DNA of 64,000 nt from SpSt-600 sp042408195 (GTDB lineage: Bacteria; Chloroflexota; Anaerolineae; SpSt-600), in assembly GCA_042408195.1 (NCBI GenBank), contig JBHOQL010000118.1, forward strand, positions 29,166 to 93,165, given 5' to 3'. Shown in pieces: positions 24,857 to 34,099 of the stretch (its first letter is position 1; each line of letters begins with the position of its first letter). A program made the translations under genes and the position numbers. A model generated the notes under the pieces. The model saw only the letters and a list, made by a program, of their open reading frames with translations, did no database searches and was not told the origin of the DNA.

Positions 24857-26014
24857 TTAAGGGATTTCCTGCAAAATCTGGTTGGCGATGACCAAGCGTT
24901 GGATTTCGTTTGTCCCTTCGTAGATTTCGGTTATTTTAGCATCCCGGTATAAGCGTTCCACCACATATTCCTTCATGTAGCCGTAACCACCGTGGATTTG
25001 GACTGCTTTGTTGGTAACCCATACCGCAGTCTCGGAAGCGAAGAGTTTGGCCATGGCGGCCTCTTTAGTGTAGCGTTCTCCGGCATCTTTCTTAAGGGCG
25101 GCTTTTATAGTTAGAAGCCTCGCCGCCTCTATCCGGGTGGCCATGTCCACCAGCATCCACTGGATGGCTTGGAACTGGGCGATGGGTTGGCCGAACTGTT
25201 GCCTGGTTTTAGCGTATTTCAGGGCTTCTTCATAGGCCCTACGAGCTATGCCCACTGCCTGCGCGGCCACCCCTATCCTACCCGAATCTAGCATCATTAG
25301 GGCTATTTTGAACCCTTCACCCTCCTGTCCCAACCGGTTGGAAGCGGGGACACGGCATTCTTCAAAGACCAGCTCCGATGTATTGGTAGCCCTTATCCCC
25401 ATCTTGTTCTCCTCACGGCCCACTTTGAAGCCGGGAGTGCCTTTATCTATAATGAAAGCCGTAATCCCCTTGTGGCGTAGGGAAGGATCAACCGTGGCGA
25501 AAACGATTACCACATCGGCTATAGGACCGTTGGTTATGAAATGTTTAAGGCCAGAAATAATGTAGTAATCGCCATCCCTTACGGCCCTTGTCCGGATAGA
25601 GGCGGCATCGCTGCCGGCCTCGGGCTCGGTCAGAGCAAAAGCTCCGATAGCCTTGCCCGAGGCCAGGTCCGGAAGGTAACGCCTTTTCTGCTCCTCTGTC
25701 CCAAAAAGGGCTATAGGCTGGCACACCAACGAATTTTGGATGGCCACCATTATTCCGGTGGAGGCACAGACCCTTGACAGTTCCTCCACTACCAGGACAT
25801 AGCTGACGGTATCGGCTTTAGAACCCCCATATTCCGGCGGAACCATCAGGCCCAAGAAGCCAAGCTCCCCAAGCTTCCGGAACTGCTCTACCGGAGGCTT
25901 GCCCAGTTCATCCAGCTTTGAAGCAATGGGCTCCAGCTCTTTGCAGGCAAATTCCCTGGCCGTTTTCTGGATAAGTTTGTGCTCTTCGGTGAGATTGAGG
26001 TCCATGAGAACCAC
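24857..26014 (-). CDS. acyl-CoA dehydrogenase
   Basis: 385 aa FAD flavoenzyme that introduces the alpha-beta double bond in acyl-CoA during fatty-acid or amino-acid breakdown, passing electrons to ETF. Family motifs: FALTEPEAGSDAASIRTRA (flavin loop), YIISGLKHFITNGPIAD (about 155), YAKTRQQFGQPIAQFQ (about 265) and QIHGGYGYMKEYVVER. The catalytic Glu lies in IYEGTNEIQRL (about 367). The length is typical for short-chain/butyryl-type members. It follows the hydroxyacyl-CoA dehydrogenase gene by 9 bases. ETF genes are not in this window. Confidence 0.93.
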   Translation of the reverse strand: MVLMDLNLTEEHKLIQKTAREFACKELEPIASKLDELGKPPVEQFRKLGELGFLGLMVPPEYGGSKADTVSYVLVVEELSRVCASTGIMVAIQNSLVCQPIALFGTEEQKRRYLPDLASGKAIGAFALTEPEAGSDAASIRTRAVRDGDYYIISGLKHFITNGPIADVVIVFATVDPSLRHKGITAFIIDKGTPGFKVGREENKMGIRATNTSELVFEECRVPASNRLGQEGEGFKIALMMLDSGRIGVAAQAVGIARRAYEEALKYAKTRQQFGQPIAQFQAIQWMLVDMATRIEAARLLTIKAALKKDAGERYTKEAAMAKLFASETAVWVTNKAVQIHGGYGYMKEYVVERLYRDAKITEIYEGTNEIQRLVIANQILQEIP

Positions 26015-26023
26015 CCCCGCGCT

Positions 26024-26875
26024 TTAAGAATACTTGTAGAAGCCTTCGCCGCTTTTGCGTCCGAGTTTGCCAGCTATGACCATCCTCCTGAGGAGAGGCG
26101 GAGCTATGAACCTGGGGTCCTTTAGCTCTTCATACATAGCGTCGGCGATGTAGAGAGTGGTATCAAGTCCCACCAAGTCCAGTAGTGCGAGGGGGCCCAT
26201 GGGATGATTGAGACCGAGCCTTATGGCCGTGTCAATGTCCTCTTTAGTGGCGTAACCAGATTCCAGCATCCGGACAGCATCCAAGAGAAAGGGGATTAGG
26301 AGAGTGTTAACGATGAAACCAGGTGAATCCTTGGCCACTACTATGGTCTTCCCAAGGGATTCTCCGAACTTGCGGGCTATCTCTAAAGTTTCCTCTGAGG
26401 TTAAGATGGTTCTAACGATTTCCAGTAAGGGCATAATTGGGACGGGGTTGAAGAAATGGAGGCCCAGGACCTTATCCGGGCGCTTTGTGACAGCAGCCAT
26501 GGCTGTTATACAGAGGGAAGACGTATTGGAGGCTAAAATGGCGTGGGGCGGGGTGATGCGGTCCAGTTCAGCGAAAACCTGCTTTTTGAGGTCAAGGTTT
26601 TCCACCACCGCTTCAATTACCAAATCACAATCGGCAAAGTCTTCCATGGAGGTAGTGCCTTTTATCCTGGCCCAAGCCGCATCCATTTCTCCTTGGGTGA
26701 GCTTGCCCCTGGATACAGCCTTGCTCATGGATTCTTTAACTCGGGCCAGTCCTTTCTGGAGGAGCTCATCGTTGACCTCTCGGACTACCACATCGTAGCC
26801 GGCTCGAGCGCACACCTCGGTTATGCCCGAGCCCATGACACCGCAACCTACGACGCCGACCTTCCTGATTTCCAT
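26024..26875 (-). CDS. hbd: 3-hydroxybutyryl-CoA dehydrogenase
   Basis: 283 aa NAD(P)-dependent enzyme interconverting 3-hydroxyacyl-CoA and acetoacetyl-CoA-type esters. Rossmann motif VGVVGCGVMGSGITE (6-20), VIEAVVENLDLKKQVF (about 88), HFFNPVPIMPLLEIV (about 140-155, catalytic His) and the C-terminal substrate domain (LGLNHPMGPLALLDLVGLD). It pairs with the acyl-CoA dehydrogenase next door; together they cover two steps of beta-oxidation. No thiolase or crotonase was found in the window. Confidence 0.93.
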   Translation of the reverse strand: MEIRKVGVVGCGVMGSGITEVCARAGYDVVVREVNDELLQKGLARVKESMSKAVSRGKLTQGEMDAAWARIKGTTSMEDFADCDLVIEAVVENLDLKKQVFAELDRITPPHAILASNTSSLCITAMAAVTKRPDKVLGLHFFNPVPIMPLLEIVRTILTSEETLEIARKFGESLGKTIVVAKDSPGFIVNTLLIPFLLDAVRMLESGYATKEDIDTAIRLGLNHPMGPLALLDLVGLDTTLYIADAMYEELKDPRFIAPPLLRRMVIAGKLGRKSGEGFYKYS

Positions 26876-26897
26876 AGCTTGCCTCCTTGCAAAGATT

Positions 26898-27200
26898 TTA
26901 AGAGAGCAGCCTCTTCTCTACTTCGGCCGGCTCCATCCCTGTAACCGAGATAATCTTGTTAGAGGAAGAGGCACCGGCCACTATTTCCAGCTGCTCCTTT
27001 TTTACCCCCAGCTTCTCGGCCAGGAAGGACAGAAGTTCCTCATTGGCCCGTTCTTCATCCGGCAGCGCTGTCACTTTTACCTTCAAGGCATCACCATGGC
27101 GGCCCACTATTTCAGTCTGCTTGGCCCGAGGAACCACAGTAACTACAAAGGCGGCTCCCTTTTCAGCTTTCGTTATGCGGAACTTTATCTTCCTCACCAC
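26898..27200 (-). CDS. DUF167/YggU-family protein
   Basis: 100 aa. It has VVPRAKQTEIVGRHGDALKVKVTALPDEERANEEL, the DUF167 signature, and a C-terminal part (VVAGASSSNKIISVTG). Function unknown; these small proteins usually lie beside yggT and yggS as here. It overlaps the yggT stop by 7 bases and leads by 22 bases to hbd. Confidence 0.9.
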   Translation of the reverse strand: MVRKIKFRITKAEKGAAFVVTVVPRAKQTEIVGRHGDALKVKVTALPDEERANEELLSFLAEKLGVKKEQLEIVAGASSSNKIISVTGMEPAEVEKRLLS

Positions 27201-27484
27201 ATCCTCCTGATTATCTCCAGGACAACTCCCTTGACTATCTGCAAGGCCACTATCGCCACTGCTGGAGTTATGTCCACCATCCCGATAGGGGGGATCACTC
27301 TGCGGAAGGGCGCCAAGATCGGCTCGGTTATGCGGAAGAGGAAGCGGGAAACTGGGTTATAATAACCCATCCCGAACCAAGAGAGAAAAACCCTGGCCAT
27401 GATGGCGAGGCTTAGGAGGTTGAAGAAAAGGTCAACTGTATTGTAAAGAATCCATCTGGGCGACAAAGGTTTACCTCCTCTCAC
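27194..27484 (-). CDS. yggT: YggT-family membrane protein
   Basis: 96 aa, one YggT unit: two transmembrane helices (about 12-35 and 65-92) flanking RFLFRITEPILAPFRRVIPPIGMVDITP, the conserved loop. Known members associate with osmotic and cell-division functions, but no biochemical role is proven. Overlaps yggS by 14 bases and the DUF167 gene by 7. Confidence 0.92.
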   Translation of the reverse strand: MRGGKPLSPRWILYNTVDLFFNLLSLAIMARVFLSWFGMGYYNPVSRFLFRITEPILAPFRRVIPPIGMVDITPAVAIVALQIVKGVVLEIIRRMW

Positions 27485-28169
27485 CGAAAATGGCCCTTCC
27501 TATCCTGACCATAGTGGCTCCTTCTTCCACCGCCACCTCAAAGTCATCTGTCATGCCCATGGAGAGATGCTGCCAAGAAGCCTGGGGAAACTTCTCAGCC
27601 AGGCGATCCCTCAGCTCCCGCAATCTCCTGAAGAAAGGCCGCGCCTCCTCAGGATCTTGTACAATGGGTGCTATGGTCATGAGACCTTGGAGGGAAAGAC
27701 CAGGGAGAGCCAAGATTTCCGGGACGGCCTTCTCTACTTCCTCTGGAGGAAAACCGAATTTGGTGGTTTCCCCGGAAATATTAACTTCCAAGAGGATGGG
27801 GATGATCCTGCCTTGGGAAGAGGCCCTTTTGCTCAACTCCATTGCTAACCTTACGCTGTCAACGGAGTGGATGAAATCAAAAAGCCTTACAGCCTTGGGC
27901 ACTTTGTTAGTCTGGAGATGGCCTACCATGTGCCAGGTTATGGGTCTCTTCAGCAGAAAATTTATCCTGGGAATTTTCTCAAGGGCTTCTTGAACCCTGT
28001 TCTCGCCGAAGTGTTCAATTCCCAGTTCGGCGGCGGCCATAATGCGCTCCGGCTCTACGGTTTTAGTCACTGCCACCAGGATTATATCTTCAGGGTTTCT
28101 GCCTCTTCTTAGAGCAGCTTCCGCGATCCTCTCATTTACGTGCCTTATCCTGACCTCAAGCTCTTCCAT
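27471..28169 (-). CDS. yggS: YggS-family PLP homeostasis protein
   Basis: 232 aa, fold-type III PLP-binding protein. PLP lysine in LVAVTKTVEPE (about 29-39), then GIEHFGENRVQEALEK, WHMVGHLQTNK and LSMGMTDDFEVAVEEGATMVRIGRAIFG, all family hallmarks. Controls free PLP and amino-acid balance rather than catalysing a racemase reaction. Starts inside the pgeF end (14-base overlap). Confidence 0.93.
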   Translation of the reverse strand: MEELEVRIRHVNERIAEAALRRGRNPEDIILVAVTKTVEPERIMAAAELGIEHFGENRVQEALEKIPRINFLLKRPITWHMVGHLQTNKVPKAVRLFDFIHSVDSVRLAMELSKRASSQGRIIPILLEVNISGETTKFGFPPEEVEKAVPEILALPGLSLQGLMTIAPIVQDPEEARPFFRRLRELRDRLAEKFPQASWQHLSMGMTDDFEVAVEEGATMVRIGRAIFGERR

Positions 28170-28959
28170 TTAGACCTACTACCACAGCAAAACGACCTGT
28201 CAATCCTCCAGAAGCCCGATGGGAGAAAAACTCTTCCTTCCGGCAAGAGGTGCAGATGCCAGACAGTTCAACCCTCACAACCCCCGCTTTCAAGAGCCAG
28301 CGCCTGTTAAGCTCCCAAAGGTCCAGATACATTCTGCCTTGAGGAGTGCGCGTAATAGGCGGCTCCGGCCAGAAATCTTGGGCAAGCTCAGCCACATCAT
28401 CCCCGATTTCGTAGCAGCAGGGGCCTATGGAAGGGCCTATCCCGGCCAGTATTTCCTCTGGCCGCGACCCGAAGGCTTCCTGCATCAGCTTGACAGCTTT
28501 GAAAGCTATCCCCATTATGCTCCCCTTCCATCCTGCGTGAAGCAATCCCACTGCTCCCTTTCCCGGATCGTAAAGGACCACCGGGACGCAATCAGCGAAG
28601 CGGAGCATAAGAAAAGTGCCAGGCGTGGAAGTGAGCAACCCATCGGTGTTGGGAATAACTTTCCCCTGATGTCCTTCGTCCACTACAGCCACCTCAAGAC
28701 CATGAACCTGGCGAGCGGTGACGATCTGGCTTCCGAATATGCCGAGAGCTTCAAAGATACGACGGTGGTTTTCTTCCACTGCACCGGGATCATCTCCAAC
28801 GGTGTGGCCCACGTTCAGGGAATCAAAGGGAGGCTTGCTCACCCCTCCCAAGCGAGTGAAGAAGGCGCAAGTGATTTCGCAGAAAGAAGGGAGACTGTAG
28901 AAAACAAGGCCGTTGACATTAAAGCGAAGCAAATCTCCCCCTATTAGCCGTAATAGCAT
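28156..28959 (-). CDS. pgeF: peptidoglycan editing factor / YfiH-family protein
   Basis: 267 aa of the multicopper-polyphenol-oxidase-like (YfiH/LACC1) family, which corrects mis-incorporated residues in peptidoglycan precursors in E. coli. Family motifs: TRLGGVSKPPFDSLNVG (about 36-52), RQVHGLEVAVVD (His), DGLLTSTPGTFLMLRFADCVPV (about 125, Cys), LLHAGWKGSIMG (about 155, His) and GPSIGPCCYEIGDDV. Heads the overlapping six-gene operon pgeF-yggS-yggT-DUF167-hbd-acyl-CoA dehydrogenase. Confidence 0.92.
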   Translation of the reverse strand: MLLRLIGGDLLRFNVNGLVFYSLPSFCEITCAFFTRLGGVSKPPFDSLNVGHTVGDDPGAVEENHRRIFEALGIFGSQIVTARQVHGLEVAVVDEGHQGKVIPNTDGLLTSTPGTFLMLRFADCVPVVLYDPGKGAVGLLHAGWKGSIMGIAFKAVKLMQEAFGSRPEEILAGIGPSIGPCCYEIGDDVAELAQDFWPEPPITRTPQGRMYLDLWELNRRWLLKAGVVRVELSGICTSCRKEEFFSHRASGGLTGRFAVVVGLNGRA

Positions 28960-29182
28960 TTATAGTTTAACACAAAAGGCCTGGAGAAGCAAAGCTTCTC
29001 GGCGAGTTGGATCTGGGGTGCTCAGCAAGGCTCCGTGGGCGAAGGGGCATAGGAGATGTTCCGAGGTAGAACAACAACAACCCCATTGACAAGTGAAGCC
29101 CTTAGCCAGGGCTACCCTGCCTGCAGAGCAATCCTGGAGCCAGTTCATCAATTAGCGCTGCGGCTTCTTCAAAATCAAGTAG
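28960..29182. other. intergenic region without recognised gene
   Basis: 223 bases between pgeF (start side) and the end of the TenA gene. Promoter for the pgeF operon should lie here, but no clear hexamer pair was found. Nothing else seen. Confidence 0.4.
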
Positions 29183-29848
29183 CTAAACGGGCCAGCCCTC
29201 CATACGCCAGGCCATGTCCCAGAACATCCACTCATAGCGGCTGGTGGTTATGAAATGGGCCCTCATAACCTCTTTCAGCGCAGGGCTTGCCCATTGCGAA
29301 ACCGTTTCCACAATCTCCAGCAGCTCTTTTACCACTGTCCAGAACTCTTCAGAAGCATAGGTATCAATCCAGCGCCTGTAAAGGGGATTAGGAGAACCCA
29401 TCTTCTCCAGTTCTCTCCCCACCATAACGTAGATCCAATCGCACGGGAGGAGGGAGGCCACCGCCTCCTCAAAGGAGCCCAGGTAAGCCACTCGGAGGAG
29501 GTAGGAAGTGTAAGCGAGGTTGGTAGGAGCCATAGGGGTTGAGTAGACCTGCTCGGGAGTAAGTCCCCAGTCTTTGAAGAAACTATCGTGCAGGGCACGC
29601 TCAGCTACCAGGGTTTCTCGCGCATGGCGGGAAAGGAACTCAGTCCATTCATCTCTGGGGGAACGAGAGGCAGCCGCGGCCAGAGCTTTGGCGAAATCCC
29701 TCAGATAGAGGGCATCCTGGACGACGTAGAAACGGAACCTCTCCTCCGGGAGAGAGCCATCGGCAAGACCTTTGAGAAAGGGGTGAGAGAGAATGGCCCG
29801 ATAAATGGGCTCAATGCTCGCCCAGAGTTCCTGAGTAAAGCTCGCCAC
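29183..29848 (-). CDS. tenA: TenA-family aminopyrimidine hydrolase/thiaminase II
   Basis: About 221 aa from GTG 29848; the longer frame's first codons contain the SD AAGGAGGAG, so the GTG 6-7 bases after it is preferred. TenA salvages thiamine pyrimidine fragments. Motifs: LSHPFLKGLADGSL (substrate helix), FRFYVVQDALYL (about 40), CDWIYVMVG (catalytic Cys, about 130) and WIDTYASEEFW (about 160, TenA signature). Follows the E2 gene with overlap. Thiamine supply for the thiamine-diphosphate E1 enzymes upstream makes the association sensible. Confidence 0.9.
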   Translation of the reverse strand: MASFTQELWASIEPIYRAILSHPFLKGLADGSLPEERFRFYVVQDALYLRDFAKALAAAASRSPRDEWTEFLSRHARETLVAERALHDSFFKDWGLTPEQVYSTPMAPTNLAYTSYLLRVAYLGSFEEAVASLLPCDWIYVMVGRELEKMGSPNPLYRRWIDTYASEEFWTVVKELLEIVETVSQWASPALKEVMRAHFITTSRYEWMFWDMAWRMEGWPV

Positions 29849-29862
29849 CTCTCTCCTCCTTA

Positions 29863-30999
29863 TCAAAGCAATAGCCGATAAGGGTTCTCCAAAAGCTCCT
29901 TAACCTCTCGCAGGAATTCCGCCGCCGGTGCACCATCCACAATTCGGTGATCGAAGGTTAGACTGAGGTGCATCATGGCTCTGGGTACTATCTGACCCTG
30001 GTGGTAAACAGGTTTCTCCACAATCCTTCCCACTCCGAGGATGGCCACCTCAGGTGGATTGATAATGGGGGTGAAGACGTCAACCCCATACATACCGAGG
30101 TTGGTAACGGTGAAGGTGCTTCCGGTCACCTCATCCACCGTTAAGGTGCCGGCTCTGGCTCCTTCGGCAAGCCTGCGGGTTTCAGCGGCTATCTCTTTAA
30201 GGGATTTCTTATCGGCATCTTTCACTACAGGGACTATGAGCCCGGCTTCAAGAGCTACTGCTACTCCTATGTGGATTTCTTCCAACAGGTGGATTTCTTC
30301 TCCTATCAAGGTGGAATTGAGGAGTGGATGCTTCTTGAGAGCCATGGCCGCCGCTTTGACTACCATATCGGTATAAGTAAGCTCAAACTCTCCCTTGAGT
30401 TGTTCCCTCATCCGGACAAGTTCCGTGGCATCAATTTCAGTCGTTATGGTGACCTGAGCCATGGTCTGGAGGCTTTGGGTCATCCTTTCGGCGATGGCCT
30501 GGCGCATGCCGATGAAGGGGATGACCTTGGCAGGCGGACGAGTAGGAGGTGGTGGCGCTTTGCGGGCTTCTATGAAGGTCAGCACATCCTTTTCCGTAAT
30601 CCGGCCTCCAGGTCCGGTGCCGGTGACCTGAGATAGGTCAATGCCGTGCTCTTTGGCCAGCCTTTTGGCGGCCGGAGTGGCCAGGATTTCCTTTGGCGGT
30701 GGAGCAGGGGCTTCAGTTACAGGAGGGGCTGCCGGAACCTTTTCCAGTTCTGGAATCACTTCGCCAGGCTCGGCTATATAAGCTATGGCTTCTCCTACAG
30801 CCTTCACTTCTTTCTCGGCTGCGGCGTGGCGCAATATCCCTGAGGCGGGGGCTTCTATTTCATAGGTTATTTTCTTGCTCATCACTACAGCAATGCGTTC
30901 CCCCTTTTCTACCCTGGCACCATCGGGCTTGAGCCACTTGACCACAGTGCCTTCGGTCATGGCCATACCAAGCTTAGGCATTATAACCTTTACCGCCAT
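29863..30999 (-). CDS. 2-oxoacid dehydrogenase E2 (dihydrolipoyl acyltransferase)
   Basis: 378 aa. N-terminal lipoyl domain (1-78): MPKLGMAMTEGTVVKWLKP and VVMSKKITYEIEAP, with the lipoyl lysine in the SKK turn. Then an Ala/Pro linker, a peripheral subunit-binding domain (ATPAAKRLAKEHGIDLSQVTGTG, about 108-130) and the catalytic core ending in DHRIVDGAPAAEFL, with the active His-Asp. Transfers the acyl group from E1-bound hydroxyalkyl-ThDP to CoA. It is the only E2 seen for two E1 pairs upstream. No E3 (lipoamide dehydrogenase) gene is present in this window. Confidence 0.92.
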   Translation of the reverse strand: MAVKVIMPKLGMAMTEGTVVKWLKPDGARVEKGERIAVVMSKKITYEIEAPASGILRHAAAEKEVKAVGEAIAYIAEPGEVIPELEKVPAAPPVTEAPAPPPKEILATPAAKRLAKEHGIDLSQVTGTGPGGRITEKDVLTFIEARKAPPPPTRPPAKVIPFIGMRQAIAERMTQSLQTMAQVTITTEIDATELVRMREQLKGEFELTYTDMVVKAAAMALKKHPLLNSTLIGEEIHLLEEIHIGVAVALEAGLIVPVVKDADKKSLKEIAAETRRLAEGARAGTLTVDEVTGSTFTVTNLGMYGVDVFTPIINPPEVAILGVGRIVEKPVYHQGQIVPRAMMHLSLTFDHRIVDGAPAAEFLREVKELLENPYRLLL

Positions 31000-31016
31000 T
31001 TCATCCCTCCTTGCAG

Positions 31017-31379
31017 TTACGCATTTACCCAGACGGTTACAGCTGCATTAGCTACCAGGATTTCGTCGGATCTGTCCCCGAGTTCGGGCTGGTATATCCC
31101 TCTGGCTATCATCCCCCCTTCCCTGACTTCAATCCTTTTCCGGCCAAAGGGTATAACTTCCAGAACTTCTTCCGGTCTTACCCTATCAGGGTAAGGGCAA
31201 GCTATAAGGACCTCTACCTCAATCTGGTTCAAGTCCTTGAGGCCAATTACTTCCACGAGGCCGCAGAGGCAGCTTCTGGAGATAGCATCGGCAACGGCCT
31301 TGCGGGCCGCTCTGGTGGGATCCTGTCCGTGCTGATCAATTCCCTGACCTATTTCCACGATGAACTTTTTTAGGGCCAT
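31017..31379 (-). CDS. Lin0512-family protein
   Basis: 120 aa. Starts KKFIVEIGQGIDQHGQD-x-TRAARKAVADAI and has EVLIACPYPDRVRPEEVLEVIPFG then a beta-rich end with GDRSDEILVANAAVTVWV. This is the Lin0512 family, function unknown, frequently next to 2-oxoacid/acetoin dehydrogenase genes. Overlaps the AcoX-like gene by 10 bases and precedes E2 by 17 bases. Confidence 0.85.
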   Translation of the reverse strand: MALKKFIVEIGQGIDQHGQDPTRAARKAVADAISRSCLCGLVEVIGLKDLNQIEVEVLIACPYPDRVRPEEVLEVIPFGRKRIEVREGGMIARGIYQPELGDRSDEILVANAAVTVWVNA

Positions 31380-32371
31380 GACCTTCCTCCAGAGAAGAAA
31401 CCATTCCTGGCAGCTTCCTCCAGAGCCCGCGGTATATCCACCACCTTAGGCCCGTTCCCTGTGAGGCGAACCCGCAGGCTGGCGCTGCGCCCCACTTCCA
31501 CCTCTCTTTCCCCATCCAGAGCCAGGACGGAGGGCTTCCAGCGGATTTCCACGGCTTCCCCCAGGCTGATCAAGGAGCAACTTTCCACCTGAACTTCCTC
31601 TATCAAACCTGGGGCTATAGGGGCAAGGACCTTTCGGCCAAGTCCTATCTTTATGTAAACACCATGGCCCTCGTCTAAAGCATTGGGGTAGAGGCAGCCT
31701 CCCACGGAGGAAAGGCCAATGTTACTGGGAGAGACTCGCGCCAAGATTATCTCTCGCACTTTGGACATATCCCAGATGGCTCTGGAGGCAATGAAAACAT
31801 CGTCGTAAACAACAACATCCACAAGGGCTATGTCCACAAGTTTTCCGTCTTCTCCTTCCACTTCCAGCCTTTTAGATGGCCGGACCACTTTTTCTAAATC
31901 AACGGCATTTACAGCCACAACCCCTGCTGCCAGCCCCGCTATAGTCCCTTCCACCATGAAGGGAAAAACGTTATTGGTCCCGGTGGAAATGGGGACGAGG
32001 GGGATATCTCCGCAGGTTTTGGCCACAGCCCTGTTGGTGCCATCGCCTCCAAGGGTTATGATGCACTTCACCTTTGCTTCAGCCATGAGGGAAGCAGCCA
32101 AAGTGGAGTCCCTTTGATCGGCATAAACAGGCATATCCAAGGGGTAGACTTCCATGGATAGTTTCACAGCGCTGAGGGCCTTGGGCACAATCCCGAAGTA
32201 ATCGGGCATGTAAAGGACTTTTTCCACCCCGGCCGCTTCCAGGCCCAGAAGAACCCTCCTGACGATATTCACTTTTTCCTGGTTGTCAAAGACGGAGCCG
32301 TGCGCTACAAGCCTCCTTATGTCTTTTCCCGAAGCCGGATTAGCTATAATGCCTACAGTTGTTTCGCTCAA
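31370..32371 (-). CDS. ATP-NAD kinase-like protein (AcoX type)
   Basis: 333 aa. GIIANPASGKDIRRLVAHG and TLGGDGTNRAVAKTCGDIPLVPISTGTNNVFP carry the GGDGT and NxGTxN-like motifs of the NAD-kinase/diacylglycerol-kinase superfamily. Within acetoin operons such proteins are AcoX, of unproven role. Start TTG 32371 has SD GAGGAGG 4-5 bases upstream. Genomic position between E1 and E2 genes supports the AcoX label. Confidence 0.85.
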   Translation of the reverse strand: MSETTVGIIANPASGKDIRRLVAHGSVFDNQEKVNIVRRVLLGLEAAGVEKVLYMPDYFGIVPKALSAVKLSMEVYPLDMPVYADQRDSTLAASLMAEAKVKCIITLGGDGTNRAVAKTCGDIPLVPISTGTNNVFPFMVEGTIAGLAAGVVAVNAVDLEKVVRPSKRLEVEGEDGKLVDIALVDVVVYDDVFIASRAIWDMSKVREIILARVSPSNIGLSSVGGCLYPNALDEGHGVYIKIGLGRKVLAPIAPGLIEEVQVESCSLISLGEAVEIRWKPSVLALDGEREVEVGRSASLRVRLTGNGPKVVDIPRALEEAARNGFFSGGRSWP

Positions 32372-32723
32372 GAGTCCTCCTCAAAAGTGTGTATTGAACC
32401 GGGGATTAAAGGGTTTGCCAGGAAGCGCGAGCCCGTAGTCTATCCCCATTAATCCCTGCTTTACCCATTCCCATTGGCTTTGGATTTGCCGTGAAAGAAA
32501 TCCACTCATGAGCAATTCGCTGGAGGTAGCAACTCACTCCCTCTGAGGGCCTACCCCCAGATTTCTTGCACCTCAGTAGTTCCAAAGTTGCTCCAACTGA
32601 AAGCACCACTTTTAGTTAAGAGCAAAAAATAACTGTTTGCCCCCAGATTTGTTTTTCCAGTAAAGTACCTCGGGGCTTTTAGGAAAAGAACAGGTCCTTC
32701 TCCCTCCGGATTTTCAAGCTGTT
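32372..32723 (+). repeat. intergenic gap with degenerate repeat copy
   Basis: 352 bases before AcoX. The segment 32457-32520 matches the 24441 unit in order: TTACCCATTCCCATTGGCTT, then GATTTGCC, then TCCACTCATGAGC. A later portion (about 32634-32660) has TTTGCCCCCAGATTTGTTTTTCC, like 24530-24560. Diverged but recognisable. No gene seen. Confidence 0.55.
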
Positions 32724-34022
32724 TCAAAGTGCGTATTGACTTTTTACCACCTCCGCCAAGCCAACAGCGGAGAGCTTACTCTCTGGGACAAGCATTGTTA
32801 CAGTCACCACGCCCGGGAGCCTGCCAATTTCCACGGCCCCTGAAATGGTAACGCGATTCATCACCTCCTCTTTGGACATGTTGAAGAGTTTGGCCAGCCG
32901 GGCAATGGCGTTTTCGGTAGCTTCATTGAGGTTCGGTCCGGAGCCAACCATCTGGACGGGCCAGGCTTCCTCTATCTCTTTTTGACCAAACTTTTCGGCC
33001 AGCTCTTTCACCCTCTCCTTCTCCGCTCTGCTGAGGGGCCGCGCCAGAGGGGGAAGGTCCTCAACTGGCGGAAGCAGTATTGGGCCCTCAATGTTGAGAC
33101 CCTTTATTACTTTCACTTCTAAGGTTACTTCGGCTGAGACATCGGTGGTGTGGCCGGCAAGCTCTCCATCTCCTTGCATAGCGTGGACATCGCCCAGATA
33201 GATTCCGCCTCCGGGGACCTTCACTGGGCAAATCAGGATGGCTCCTTCCCGAACAGAGTCTATATCCATGTGGCCATCGGTCCGGGCATCGTCTAATTGC
33301 TCTTTGGTAAGGCTGTACTGATGCGGAGCCCCTACCAGGAACTGGCCGAAGTCCCCTGCATTGTGGGAGTCGGGCATGTCTACCTTTGGGACAGTGCCTA
33401 TGTTGCCGATGAAGGGGCGTATCCGGGTCGCTACCCCCGGCATGTGGGCGGGATAAAAGGCCAAGATGGGATGCTGGGCGGAGTTCTGGGGCAAGGCCAT
33501 CGCCTTTGCCGCCTCTCTCGCCAAAGATTCCGCTATCTCAGGGCTTACTGTGAGGGCTACCCCCTTTTCCTGGTCGAGAACAATGGTATATCCGTGAGCC
33601 ACCCGGAAGGGACTTACCTCGGCCCCGCAGTTGGCACACCTCACGGCTTCCTGCCCTATACCCTCAAGACGTGTGGAAGGGTTTTCCGCGCCGCAGTTAG
33701 GACAATACCTGGCTACGAAGGGGTCGCCCTTATACCGCCCCTCCACTATAGTCATCACTCCGGAAGAAGTAGCCAGGGAGGTTATTTTTATCTTCTTTAT
33801 CCGGATGAGGATGGCGTCTCCTGGCTCCGCTCCTTCCACCGCAACCGGGGTGGTCACTTCGTGTCCGCCCCTAAAGGAAGGGGTGATCATGGGGCCCCAG
33901 CAGCCAGGGGCCGTTTCGGCTATTATCGTTCCACCATCCTCCACGGGGCCCAGCATAGGGATGCTTGGGCCAATGAGGCCTCCTGTAAAGGTGTTCACAC
34001 GGACGACTTTCTGGGCAGCCAT
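32724..34022 (-). CDS. acetamidase/formamidase-family protein
   Basis: About 432 aa from ATG 34022 (SD GAGGG 5 bases upstream; the longer frame starts with TTG just before it). Zinc-dependent amidases acting on formamide or acetamide. Key stretches: ETAPGCWGPMITPSFRG (about 36), TTPVAVEGAEPGDAILI, MPDSHNAGDFGQFLVG and GIYLGDVHAMQGDGELAGH (about 270, metal His and Asp residues). A zinc-ribbon insertion CPNC...CANC (about 105-130) is a noteworthy variation. Lies after the E1 pair and is separated from it by a terminator, so it may be expressed independently. Confidence 0.88.
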   Translation of the reverse strand: MAAQKVVRVNTFTGGLIGPSIPMLGPVEDGGTIIAETAPGCWGPMITPSFRGGHEVTTPVAVEGAEPGDAILIRIKKIKITSLATSSGVMTIVEGRYKGDPFVARYCPNCGAENPSTRLEGIGQEAVRCANCGAEVSPFRVAHGYTIVLDQEKGVALTVSPEIAESLAREAAKAMALPQNSAQHPILAFYPAHMPGVATRIRPFIGNIGTVPKVDMPDSHNAGDFGQFLVGAPHQYSLTKEQLDDARTDGHMDIDSVREGAILICPVKVPGGGIYLGDVHAMQGDGELAGHTTDVSAEVTLEVKVIKGLNIEGPILLPPVEDLPPLARPLSRAEKERVKELAEKFGQKEIEEAWPVQMVGSGPNLNEATENAIARLAKLFNMSKEEVMNRVTISGAVEIGRLPGVVTVTMLVPESKLSAVGLAEVVKSQYAL

Positions 34023-34040
34023 ATTTTCCCTCATCAAAGG

Positions 34041-34087
34041 TAATTAAGAAGGGCCTCACTCGCACCCACTCAGGGTGAAGGAGGCCC
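34041..34087 (-). terminator. intrinsic terminator after E1 beta
   Basis: Read on minus: GGGCCTC (34087-34081) pairs with GAGGCCC (34057-34051), followed by TTCTTAATTA. Sits between the E1 beta stop (34100) and acetamidase start, so ends or attenuates the E1 transcript. Confidence 0.65.
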
Positions 34088-34099
34088 CCTATCTATTTT

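Noticed and set aside
33297..34043. 248-aa plus-strand frame over the acetamidase
   Set aside because: Antisense shadow of a conserved gene.
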